From assembly GCA_029168955.1 (NCBI GenBank), contig JAPDOI010000210.1, positions 682,001 through 746,000 of the forward strand: a stretch of DNA of 64,000 bases, in the 5' to 3' direction. Position 1 is the first letter of the stretch. Every line of letters begins with the position of its first letter. Position numbers and translations under genes: made by a program. Below the pieces are notes generated by a model. The model did not search any database. It was not told the DNA's origin and saw nothing but the letters and a program-made list of their open reading frames with translations. This document shows positions 24,201 through 35,500 of the stretch, piece after piece. The stretch is from Aplectana chamaeleonis (taxonomy: Eukaryota; Nematoda; Chromadorea; Rhabditida; Cosmocercidae).

Positions 24201-27200
24201 GTTCAGGGAAAGGCAGCAGAGTCGGCGAGGCCTGCAGACGGCCAGCGCGTTGCAGACGGTGTGGTGGGAGCCACGAGGACGCACATACAGGACGCCGAGC
24301 CCCCTCTTCCATCAAATGGTAATATACAGTATACCCTGCCTGTCAAACTTCGTTAGTTCAAAACGAAACCCCAACAAGGGCTATACCATTTGGTAGCCCT
24401 TGACACCAGGACCACGAATATCACCATAGTTTTGCTCAGAGCTGATTTTGAAGTGAGTTATGAGAAAAAGACGAAAAAGACGCTAAAACCCGACCTCGCG
24501 CGCCTTCTGATCAAATCCTACGAGCGGTATTGTAGCTGCGCTAGTGCGATGTCGCGGTATGTCCTTAAAAACGGACTCTGGGCTCTTTGTTTCGCAGAAG
24601 TACATACCCATGAGAAAACCTGAAACTGAGCCTTCACTCAATTATACTGAGTTTTTTTCAGCTATCCAAATAATATTTTCGCCAATTGGATATCCCGGAT
24701 TCAAGATTGCCGGTGCTCTCAGGCTTGACATGTACACAGGTAGATTGCCTCAGGATATTTTTCATTTTCTATACTCTCAGCCCCTTTAGACAGGTGAACT
24801 CTTCTTCACTCGGTAACATTGACCAGCTTTGGAATATATGTATTTATATACCAGTAGGCCCTTTCTTGAGTCAGTTAAATGCGCTAAAAGTTGTTTTTGA
24901 AATGCCCCTACGGCTTTCCAAGGCTGTGTTCACGATAAATCCCGTTTTTGAGTTCTCAATGTGAAATACTACTCTGGCAAATGCAGCGAAAACAGGCCAG
25001 AAATCGATGAAAACGGTCGCAAAGTGAGGCTTTAATTAGCCCATGTCGCCTGCTTAGCCCGCCACGCCCCTGACAAGCTTGTAACGCCGCGGACGTTTTG
25101 ATGGCAGAATTCCAAGCAACTCCGCCACGTCCGGCCGGAACGCACCTTTTTTGCCATCAGCGTACTATTGCGGAAATTCGAAGGCGCGTAGGCTCTTTCG
25201 CGTCCGGAACCTGCACGTACGTGAGAAATCGCTATGTGAGCTCATTCTGAGCGCCTTACATCGTTGTTTCTTCACTATTCAATAGCTCGCGACCAAACAA
25301 CCCCATTCTCGAGTCGAACTCGAATATGACAATGATCATGGATACTGCCTTTAAATGTATGCTCTATCGAGCCAAGAATCTCAATTTTTCATGTTTTTGT
25401 GCAGAAGATTCTCTGACATACAGGATGAGAGTGGAAAGGCCCCACGAAACCATAAAATTTCGCAAAAAAAACTCGTTTTAAAACGTCCATAATTACTCAC
25501 TTTCCATCCCTCCGCCAATTTCGGTATGTCAGGTGCAATACGTCGGAAACTTTTCTCACAAACGTCGGACGTGTTTTTCGCTTCAAACTTAGTGAGTGGG
25601 TGAATTTCTCTTCCCTTTCGTTCACTGGAACTTATTTAGAAAAAAAGAAGTATCCATTGGGCAAGTTTGGATGTTAGAATCTCCTGAATTAAAATATTCA
25701 AATGCTGAATCATCTGCGCCTGAGATGGCGCTTCTGTTCCTTGTGCTAGATGGTTGGTGAGAACTGGTGGAGAATCGTAATTTTGAACCACCCCAGCTAC
25801 AGAACCATACGTTTTTGACGCGTGAAACTTCACCGACGTGGTCTATCGGGCTCATTCATGAAATTGAGCCTGAAAAATGGAAACTGGTTTTCAGCGCAAA
25901 AGATGCCTTTGAGTTGAACCGCCCGAGATCATTAATGTAAGAAAATATAATTTGAAAAATTATACTGCTCGATATTATGATGTAGCATTAAGTCCGACTC
26001 ATGAGTTTAGAAAGTTCATGATTCCTAGATTTTCCCCCTACTGAAACCTTTTCAGCCCCGGCTTTCATGGGACTGATTGTAAACTTAGTTTGTGCCTTTC
26101 TGGTGATATCGTTCTTCCGTGAATCCAATGTTGGCCTCCAGAAGAAAATCTCGACTGAGAATGGTATGGGCTCCACCATTAAGTCTGTTCGAATAAGACT
26201 GTCCGCCCACGTGGTCGGCAAGCCTGTAGAGCGTTCGTTGCTAAGGCGTTTTATGGACAACCCTCCTCACATGTGCCAACAGCTGGCAGAGATATTGCAC
26301 ACTCTTCATGTGATCTTCCTGCTAATTGATTTACAAGCCCGAAAAAAGCCTTCGGGCGACCGCTAGACACGCTCGCCGACCGCATGGGCGGACAGTCCCA
26401 CTCGGATGGATTTCCAATATTGGATACCAATATTGAAAACTACCAACATATTTCATTTCCAGACGATCACGTGCGATTCTTTGCCTTACCGCAGTACGAC
26501 CGTGTGGCGATTATGATCTGTATTTTCACACGTTTTGCACAGATGTTTGTTATAACAAATTTGGAAACGTGAGTAGTGACTCTACTATTTACATGCTTTT
26601 CTATGTCAACGTATGTCAACAATGTTACTAATTCTGATGTACCTTTGCAGCCTGGGAGCTCCAATCTCGTTGAATATATTCGGCTGGAATAAGCAAGAAA
26701 CCGTGCAGTACAACTCGTTGATGCACGGTGGCTTCGGTTTTGTTGGATTTCTGATCTATGCCGTCAGTGTATACTATGATATTGGAAAAATGTGAGCCTT
26801 GTATATTTTACTAATAAAAAATGCATAAAATTCCCAAATTCAAAAGTTCATTCTCGAGTTATCGCTCCATTCATGCGATTGGTTAGCCTCATATGTGCTT
26901 TGAAATTATTGTTTTGCCACGTAGTCAGTGCACTTTAACTAGTTCAAATTCAGAATTCATTTTTAATTCATGAACCAGTCGGAGTAGAAGGCTAATTTCA
27001 GGATAAATCATCGAATCGGAACATGCATCGGGATGCTGGCTCTTGTGCTATTTCACTTGCTCACATTTCCCTGGTGGGGACTACCCGGATCAATTCCATA
27101 CCAACAAGATTGTAGGTTTCTGAATACTTTAATAGAATAGCTGATGAAATCAAGCTGGATTAAATTCAGAAAAAAACTGTTTCTATAGCATGGTACGCGC

Positions 27201-30200
27201 TTAAACCCGCGCACACGCTTTTTTTTGAATCTAACTCTGCCCTGAGGCACGCCACTAGGAGTATTTTTGACCGAAGAAAACGCATCGCCGACTTTGACTT
27301 GAATTGTACGCTCTTTCAAAAAAAAGCTCCGATCCAGCACAAAACCTCAAGATGAATACCGATGAGCATCGATGTTTGATGCAGAACGGAATACATGACT
27401 TTGTCGTACGCTTTTTCGAAATCAAAGTAGATGAAATCCAAGTCCTTTCAATCATTAAGCTCGGAAGCTGCAGGTGGTACCCTTCCCCCGCCCCCCCCCC
27501 CCAGTTCCTTCTTGGCCGTTGAGGAAGTGGGTGTGGCGGGCACAGCATAGGCACGTTGAAGTGTTGTATGTATGGGGCTACCCATTGCTCGTTTTTAGCC
27601 GTGTTTTAGCCATTTCAATTGCCTTGGACCTCTACACATTCGATTTCTGGTCAAACTGCAAAAATATCGTTTTTACCTTGAACACTGCCTTTAAAGGCAC
27701 AGTCCAACCTCAGAATCGGTTTTCAGTTTTCCTAGCTGTCTTAAGAAGGGTCTCACGCTGGTTCCAACGATGTCCCTAGAATCGTTCAAGACCCCCTGGG
27801 AACGGAGTTATGACCCCTCAAAAATTCAGCTGCGGAAGCATGGTGGACGAGTTGTCCGAAGCTTGTAACTTCCGTCATTTACAAACGCTGGTTTAAAGGC
27901 AGCAGACACGCTCAAAAATGGTATCGATTTTATGACATAAATCAAAGATTTGGAGCTGGTTGTACTGGGTGGGAACTGACGAAAAAACGAACTGTGTACA
28001 AATAGAGGAATAAGGGTTATTTTGTTATCAGGTGAAGGTTGACGAGTTTTACGGTGCGCGGTTGAAACAGCGAGTACTAGCAACAAAACGGTTGAGATGG
28101 AGATGCCGATATACTCTTGCTGCCTGTACTTTAAGGTTAATCTCGTTTGAAGCATCAAAAACCAGCCAAAAGGATCGTATTAGTACTATCAATGTGGACG
28201 AGTTTGTATTTAGGGGCGGGGTTGCAGAAATTTTTCGATTTTCTATGCTGAAATTTAGTATTTTTGACTCATTTTTGACGCTTCCAACGTCGTGAACAGT
28301 CTACTAGGAGCCATGCGACTTCAGAAACGTAGTTATCTCAACAAATCTTTCAAGCGTGTCTGCTGCCTTTAAATAGACTTTCTTTCAAAGGTTCGGAGCC
28401 CAATTGTTTGAGAACTGTTCTAGAACCAGATGTAAAGTCGAAACGGACACCTGTGAAGACTCAAATCAAGTACACAATTGTTTTAGATCTGACAAACAAT
28501 GGTACACTGATTCCTAATCCAGATCCTGTTGGATGTCGTCCTTCGTTTGAATGGTAAGCAGCTTTTCAAGATAGCCTGTACTCATTTGATTTCACGTCCC
28601 GAAATATTTTGGCTTTGCCGATACCTTGAAAACACGAAATTACAAGTGGTGCACATTAAGAGATGCTACTTGCTTGAAGAGTAGAAATGATATGACAAAA
28701 AGCGGCTATCTTCAGGTGCGCGACAACACCTCAGACAAATCCATGGTTATTCGTTGTCACGTATATTCTCATCGTTGGTCCAGCGTTCTCCGTAATCAAT
28801 GTCAGTATGAATACCGTGTTCTCGACGTTACTTGGACCACGTAACCAGGTGAAAACTCATAAAAACTTGTTACTGACCAAATCTGACTGGACTTATTGGA
28901 CTTTACTCATAGAGTTATACTTATTGGTCTATAAAATCTACTAAAGTTAACTCTAACTAGGTCTTTTGTACCGCATTAGTTCCTTATTCTGACATAATTA
29001 AAGCTTATAAAGCTCCCATCCACCTTCTAGATCTAATTAGCAGAATAACGGCCTGTATTTTTTCGAGGACCAGTCAGCTCCAACTCCTTTTCTCCGAGAG
29101 TTTCCCCCGGTAGGAGTTCAACGCGAAATCACTGGGAACCTAGATTTTAGCTGAAATTTTACGCGAAAGTACCGCCAAAATGAGGCGAATGTTCCGAGAC
29201 ATGTCAGCCGCAAATTTGTCGAGAAAATTTCGCTTACCGTGCTGTAAAAGCCCACCAAAAATGTACGACAAGTTAGTTAGTGTACATTCCCTGTAGTGTT
29301 GTTTTTAACTTAATTTGCTTTGAATTTATTGTTTTTAGCATTGTTTTTTTCTTTTTGGAAACGTTCACCACGTAACATTCTTAAATGATTTTTTAGCGCG
29401 TTCATACGAGCGCAACAGTTAAATAAACGGATAAATTTACCCCGTAAATAGAAAAATATTTCTCTATATTAAGGGTACAATGCAAGGCGTCCTTCTCCTG
29501 AGCGGTAGCGTAGCAAGAATGTGCGGGCCGATTTTCGTTGCGTAAGTTTTTTTTTCTTTCATGGGTATTCTATTCAGGGTATTTGTAGCAGTATGTAGCT
29601 CCTCTCCACCTTCCGCTTATGATATTTTCGTAAAAAATTAGTCTGGTGAATGCGGTAGTAGATGGTCGCACGCAACTTAAGCCTAGTTTTGACTGCAGGT
29701 GGTCGCTGCGGCCATGCGAGGAGCAATTGTTCCTTTTCCATAGCGCGTAATGCAAAGCTGCTCCAATTGTGATGGCTTCGTGGCAAACGTCCTACATCGC
29801 TGGGTCGCGGCGACGAAATCCTATGTTTACTGCATCGCTGTTTGAAGAGCGATTCTCAATGGTCGCTGACCATCGCTCTATCGCGGCCAAAATGGCAGCG
29901 ATGGAGCGATTGCCAGCAAATGACACGTTTCGTCTAATGAACGTTGACCCTTTCACATGACAAGATCAGTGTTTACGAGTCGAAACGTGTTAATGATGAA
30001 AACCAGCCATTAATTTCCCTGATTGATTGAATTTCTTCGATCATCCGTGAGGCTATGCACTATGAACAGAATCGCTGCCGCTGCTAAATCGCTGCAGCAG
30101 CGGGTGTGAAATCGCTGCGATGAAAAACAGCAGCGATGCAGTCAAAACTAGGCTTTAATCCCGCGACAAATGCCTCTTGGCCCGCCGCGATGATCGCGCC

Positions 30201-30746
30201 TCGTTCATTCGCTGGGCTGATTTTGGCAAAAGGTCTGTATATGTACACAATTATAAACTCCGATGGGTCTCGTCTACAAAAAAGTTGACAAGAGGCTGGT
30301 AAAGTACTTTACGAATAGTTGAATACCTGTCAAGCCAAACGGATACTCCAAATGTCCCATAAAAAGAATTTCCCTCTATCTTTTCGATTATTTTTGCTCC
30401 GCGAAGTAATAATCAGACAGAATAAGCCCTGAAAGGCTTTCATTGACAGCCTACAGCCATTTATTGTTGACTACTTCTACAAGCAGACGGCCGATCTATG
30501 ATATCCAGTGAGAGAAAACAACAGCTAACATCATCAGACAGCGAGCTCGTGCAGTACACATTTTGTAGAGAGCTGTTCACGAAATACGGTCCGCGTCCGG
30601 CGTGGGGAATGGAAATCGCATTTGCGGGTGTGTGCGGCCTTTTGTGGATGATCTTCTACAAAAGAATGGTTCCACTGCGGCTACCGCAAAACCTTAGCGC
30701 TGGTGAAATGTTCAAAAGTAAGCATGGAATGGTCTACAAGTTCTAG
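18232..30746 (+). CDS. MFSD8: MFSD8/CLN7-like major facilitator, 14 exons
   Basis: Exons: 18232-18254, 18440-18572, 20253-20386, 20444-20553, 20745-20858, 24662-24739, 26056-26163, 26463-26568, 26651-26791, 27002-27111, 28391-28553, 28716-28848, 29474-29541, 30569-30746. They total 1,599 nt (532 residues plus TAG). Every junction is GT..AG and every phase fits. The order of segments matches MFSD8: TM1 QFTIYFSSLWPYLLQ, then FFGWITAVYSLAQA, SRCITGLGAG, LRTYAVNG, LDMYTAPAFMG, NIFGWNKQE, a luminal loop with NNGT, NTVFSTLLGPRNQ, SGSVARMCGP and KYGPRPAWG. The family is a 12-TM endolysosomal protein (about 520 residues in vertebrates; CLN7 disease gene) linked to chloride conductance and lysosome function. 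The start ATG is preceded by a short leader and could be trans-spliced. A GTAAGC inside the last exon (30719) is a possible cryptic donor. Large introns are filled with MITEs. Confidence 0.88.
19760..20203. repeat. MITE family A copy in intron 2
   Basis: Left end TAGTGTTTACGATAAATCTC, right end TTCATCGTAAACACTTCCTC. The interior has GGACGGGATAGGGTTGAAG. It occupies part of the 1,680-bp second intron of the MFSD8-like gene, ending about 50 bp before exon 3. Confidence 0.7.
21631..21818. repeat. MITE family H copy 1
   Basis: Terminal inverted repeats around GATGAGACTGTCCGCC and GGCAGACAGTCTCATTTGG. Related copies lie at 26187, 46014 and 51479. It is in intron 5 of the MFSD8-like gene. Confidence 0.6.
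22188..24557. repeat. Foldback with ~340-bp arms
   Basis: The arms at about 22188-22530 and 24211-24557 are inverted copies. Both contain CTACAATACCGCTCG, AAGGGCTACCAAATGG and GAGCCACGAGGACGC or their complements. The 1.7-kb interior has no recognisable coding sequence and contains a second palindrome (23830-24045). A related foldback is at 34125-34590. It makes up most of intron 5 of the MFSD8-like gene. The 134- and 225-codon open frames here come from the repeat arms. Confidence 0.75.
23830..24045. repeat. GC-rich palindrome inside the foldback
   Basis: Arms of about 90 bp (landmarks GCCAATGTCTCACCGTCGAC and GTCGACGGTGAGACATTGGC) surround ACTCGTCGCGCGGCGGCC-type repeats. It would form a very stable hairpin in an intronic transcript. 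Confidence 0.7.
24918..25356. repeat. MITE family A copy in intron 6
   Basis: Left end AAGGCTGTGTTCACGATAAA, right end GATCATGGATACTGCCTTTA, with the shared family A interior. It occupies about one third of intron 6. Confidence 0.7.
26187..26409. repeat. MITE family H copy 2, filling intron 7
   Basis: Ends GAATAAGACTGTCCGCCCAC and GGGCGGACAGTCCCACTCGG. The intron is only 299 bp (26164-26462), so this element is three quarters of it. Confidence 0.7.
27691..27892. repeat. MITE family C copy, truncated
   Basis: It begins TTAAAGGCACAGTCCAACCT. The TTAA at 27691-27694 is shared with the right end (AACACTGCCT) of another MITE immediately upstream. Homology ends where family F begins. Confidence 0.65.
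27893..28372. repeat. MITE family F in intron 10
   Basis: 480 bp bounded by TTAA, with terminal inverted repeats AGGCAGCAGACACGCTC and its complement (perfect over at least 15 bp). Its right end is 18 bp before the first base of MFSD8-like exon 11. Confidence 0.85.
29677..30158. repeat. MITE with AAGCCTAGTTTTGACTGC ends in intron 13
   Basis: About 480 bp. Left end TTAAGCCTAGTTTTGACTGC, right end GCAGTCAAAACTAGGCTTTA. The inner parts of both ends contain GCAGCGAT-like inverted sequence. It is a different family from the AGGCA set but is also bordered by TTAA. Confidence 0.75.
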
Positions 30747-30898
30747 ACATACGGATCGATTGATTGACTGATTGGTTGATTATTGTTGCTCAATAATGTG
30801 CATTATCAATGTGTGATGCTCCGTTGCAGAACAGGATGCATTACACTGTTGTGTCTGATGTAATGTCTTGTTACATTATATATGTTTATTTGATGCCG

Positions 30899-30904
30899 AA
30901 TAAA
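30899..30904 (+). promoter_or_regulatory. Poly(A) signal of the MFSD8-like gene
   Basis: AATAAA 153 bp after the stop codon, at a plausible distance for a nematode 3' UTR. Confidence 0.6.
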
Positions 30905-31288
30905 TATGGAAATATCAATATTGAACATTCTGGCATCGAACGTGATCCTATCACATACATATGACACAATCTGACTTCATAAGATTCACACATGAAAAAA
31001 TGGACTTACAAGGGAAGTGTTTTGAGCGGGAAACGCATCTGCTTGAACAAATTGTATTCTTGGTATCTCATTGCCATTCATAGTAATCATTCATAGTAAG
31101 ACTGTCCCGAGCTGCTGAGTCAAAGGAGTTATAGGCCGTAGGCAGTCATTTTTGAACTTTTTTGACTTTACAAAACAAGAGTGATTTTTTCGAAACCTGG
31201 AGGCAGACCTCATAATTGTGTTCGGTGCCTAGAATAACGCCCCTGGGTCCGTATTTGAGAATGCTTTATTCGCCGGATTAGGGTAAGG

Positions 31289-31793
31289 CCGGGATCATAC
31301 TTCCAGCTACGAGCCACGCGACGAAAATCGATATGCCTGATGTGCACTGTCGCCGTTGCTGGTCGCGGGAAATATGATTCCGGCCTAAACGTTAGGCTCC
31401 CGTCGTAGTCGGCCGAAAGCCGGACTGCGCCGTGTTCTTCCGCCCCAAGTGATCCCACGCCGTTCTCTCCCGTCCATAGTGAGCCAGCGCCGTCCTCCCC
31501 CGTCCCTAGTGGTCGTCTATATGCGTATCGATTAAGCTGGCGCACACGAGCGCACTGCGGGCGGGTGCATCCCGAACGCGTCGGGGGGATTTTTCGATTT
31601 GAGTGCGCAATGCATTACATACGTATCGACTGGGGTGGCTGCAGCTTATGGGCCGATTATGACGGACACCTTACGCCTAGTGCATACATCCCGCGACGAG
31701 CGACGCGACATAATGTTCGTCATCTATATCGACCGAAAATCAATACGCACTGTCGCGATCGCGCTTCGCGGGAAGTATGCACTAGGCCTTAGT
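31289..31793. repeat. Two related short hairpins between the convergent genes
   Basis: Arms at 31298-31345 / 31350-31396 (GGCCGGGATCATACTTCC-like with its complement) and 31665-31710 / 31750-31793 (CGCCTAGTGCATACATCCCGC with GCGGGAAGTATGCACTAGGC). Both contain GCGACGAGCGACGCGAC-type inner sequence. They lie in the space between the two gene 3' ends. Confidence 0.6.
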
Positions 31794-32396
31794 CTGAATT
31801 CTCCTGTGCCCCATACAGTTCATATACGCAATCGCGTTCCGTCCACAAAGTGCACGCTGATTGCGAAAGCGTGTTGCGGCGCGGTTTCGAGGATCCTCAG
31901 GCAGGGATGTGGGATCACCCGGGCGGTTTTGCCTTTTTTCGCCACGGCGATTGTTCACGAATACGGGCCCTGAACAGAGTTTGGATTTCTCGAATGACTT
32001 ATACTGCAGTAAACATTCACATCTGTAGGTACGCAACAAAATATTTCATAGAAATTACAGTTTCGTACAACAAAATCCGGTGACTCGCCGACATGTTTAG
32101 GACGGCGATCGGCCCGGTAGCTTTAAATTCGCCTGGCAGCGGCTAATCAGGATAAACAACACACAAAAAAGGCAAATCTCCGCGGGAAGCACGTGATATG
32201 TATGTATATTAACACTATAGAAACATAGGCCCGAAAAAAAGAACACCTGTTGAACCATAAAATCATTAGATCGATAGAACGTATGTCACGGCTGACGATT
32301 TCAGTGACACGGACCATAGGTACATATACATAAAACAATATGAGAACCAAACCCGTTCGAAGCTCTGACGAAGGATTCCTCAGAAATCTTTCTTAA

Positions 32397-32402
32397 TTTA
32401 AT
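32397..32402 (-). promoter_or_regulatory. Possible poly(A) signal of the four-TM gene
   Basis: ATTAAA on the minus strand about 115 bp after the stop codon; no AATAAA was found nearer. Confidence 0.35.
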
Positions 32403-32514
32403 CACCCTAATCCTTTGTCTTGCATCAAATATTGACGTAAAACTCTGTAATGCAGTAACGTAAATTACGTTTTCCGTCAGCAACATAATAATCGTCGGCT
32501 GTCAAATTACCTCG

Positions 32515-35500
32515 TTACTGAGCATATTTCTGAGGATCTCGTCGTCCTCCATAGGTATGACGTAAGGGAGGTAGTTGTCGTGTTGGTGGCTGAAAAAACG
32601 AAATATTGTGTATACGTCATACGTGAATAAGTCATAATTAGAGTAGAAAAATTTAGGCCTACCGAAGCCGGAGCTTCTCTTTCGCTGAGTGAAATGGTTG
32701 CTGGTCCGATCGGTCGTGCCACAGAAATCGAAAAGCCTGTCTCTTGTGACCGTTTTATAAAGTGTGCACACCAACATTCAGTGACCTGAAGATTCACAGA
32801 AAGAAATTCGACTTATTCAGCGTGGCTTGAGAGGAATTAAGGCTTAGAGTCTTCAGGTGCCAAAGTGCGAAGAGGCAACCAGAAACGGGGAGGAGCGGAA
32901 GGCTGCCATTGGCCGGTACCGATGCTGGTATCTGGCTCGTCTTCCCGTGATAGATAGAGGGAAAAGTCATGAGGGTTAGCCTAAAAATATTTGGCTGTCA
33001 ACCAGCTCTGATCCTGCCCAGCCGTAGCCTTTCACCCCTCCCTGTCAATGTCTAAGCCCCATGCAAGTTTTGGTGGCACCTTAGAAGTAATTCAAGGCAG
33101 ATACAACGAAAATAAACATTCTAACCGTGGCATAGATCCAGAAGACCACTAGGAAGGCGACAAAGACGAGACCAATGATGTGAGCCGTGTTGTTTTCCTC
33201 GGAAATAGCCGAAAATGTCAGAATAGCGACAAGACAGCCAAGAACGCCCGTACCAAGAAATCTGAAAATATAGTGGTGATAAACTCATTACTGAAGAATG
33301 AAACAGAGTCCACTGCCCCGGAAAAGGGGGTGTGGTGTGATTGCGACCCTTGCGCCTAGTGTACTCTATCGATGCACATCAAAGATTAGAAAAAGCAATC
33401 CGCACGAAGGATGTGTGGAAAAATGCTTCGTTCGACGAACCAGGGGTGGTGGAAATGCGTGAGAACTCGGAAAGCGGAAACGCGGAAACGAATGTATGAA
33501 AACTCTTGCGCTCAGTTACCGGTTAACTGTTTTCCCGAATTATTCCAAGTTTTTCTCGAAGAAGCTAGAAAACGGAACGCGGAAACTGGTATTCCCGCAA
33601 ATTCCTGATTGGCACCAAGGAGCTGTACAAAAGAAGTTATACTCTGTTTATCTTGAATTGCACACAACACGGTCCGCCAGTAGCCATCTAATTGGCCCGC
33701 TAGTACCGTAGCGTACGTCCACGACGCGTTCTCGGCAGACCCGGGTGTGCACCCGGTGTGCAGAGCAATCGATTCGTCAATGCCGTCACTCGGCCACCCA
33801 CCCTGCCACCCGGGTCTGCCGAGAACGCGTCGTGGACGTACACTACGGTACTAGCGGGCCAATTAGAGGACTATTGGCGGACCATGTTTTGTGCAATTCA
33901 AGATAAACAGAGTATACAATTCATCGAATTTTGCATCAATAAAGTCGAGTGTTCGAAATGACTTCAATCTATTGACACCGAATTGAAAGAGTTGAACCCT
34001 ATCAGAGAATTATATTTAGCTATCATATAGAGCAAGAATCCCATGCGAACGGTATTGAACACAATGTCAAAATTGCTCTGAAATCCCTTCCCACTGACGA
34101 CAGCATGGCGGACAGGCTCACGCACTTTTTTGACAGCCCCATGAGCGATTTCTGGAGATTTACGTGTCTTCGCGTCTTGTTTTTGTCCTTTCTGAACCAC
34201 TCTCTTCAGTCTCAAATTTGAGCAAAACTGGAAGCTTTTCATGATCCTGGTGTTGAGAGCTACCCAATGGTATAGCTTATGCTCCGTTTTCTTGGGAACC
34301 AAGGAAGTTTGGCAAGCAGCCAGCTCTCTCTATATGGATACGTAGCCGCTATACCGTATATAGGGAGCTGGCCGGCTGCCGAACTTCTTAAGTTCTTAAC
34401 GAAACCCCAACAGAGGGTACACCAGTGGGTAGCCCTCAACGCCGGTATCATGAATATCACCCAAGTTTTGTTCATAATTGATGAATTTGGAGCGATTCAT
34501 TCAAGAGATGAAAAAGACGCGAAAACTCGTCTTCGCGCGCCTTCTGATCAAATCCTCCGAGCCGAGTCGTAGTTGGAAGCGATGTTGTCATAAGTTTTAG
34601 TTTTGATTTATTTATTACGTCCAATGGACGAGCATCATGCAACAGACCATAAAACGGAATTGATGGAACGTTGTAGAGCAAGAAAACCCACTATCTCAAA
34701 TTAATTGATTCAGTGTTTTTAAGATCATCTGTTGATATTCAAGGACACGAGTAATTAATTTTCGACCAGAATTTGAAGAAAAAGAATTTGCATTGGATTT
34801 CGAATGTTTTGGCATGGTGTTATAGATCATTCAAAAAGCGATATTTGACTTCGTAGGATAAAGCGATTAAAATTCTGAATCAAAGTCATTTTCCTTGATT
34901 TTCGGATTGATAAACTGAAGTACTATCGCCGTCGGAGCCGAATTCCGGTTTGCGATTGCGGACTACGGCTGTTGCATCACGCGTCACGTTATAATGATGA
35001 TGGGAAAAAGGTGAATCATGCCGAGACCAAGTGGATCTAGCACGATTATCACATCTTGCATGACGCAATAGCCGTAGTCCGCAAATGCGGACCGGAATTT
35101 GGCCCCAAGAACGACAGTAACTCCTCTAAGCTCTACTATTCCAACCTGAAAATCGATAACGTTGAATTTTTTGAGGGAAACCAACTACACCATCTTGTAG
35201 GGCAAATATTTTCTTTTTAGATAAATAGTCTATAAAATGTCGGATAGACTTGGGAAATTGGATGCGCAACCTCTAATTGAGAAAAAAGCGCGGGGACTCA
35301 TTCTCCGACCTATTACTTCGGGTACACTTTGTGCACCCAAATAATAATACATAGCCGAGCGATTGAGTACTGCGGAATTATTTCAGCTGACAGCAAACGT
35401 GGATTCCAAAGAAACGGGCGGTTTGTGGGACAAACTCAGAAGTTGGCAGCATGGCGCGGAACGGCAGCGTTGCAGTAATCAATAACTGGTGTCGTGAGTT

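Noticed and set aside
23719..24396. 225-codon plus-strand open frame
   Set aside because: It lies across the palindrome and one arm of the foldback; composition is Arg/Ala-rich and follows the repeat on both strands.
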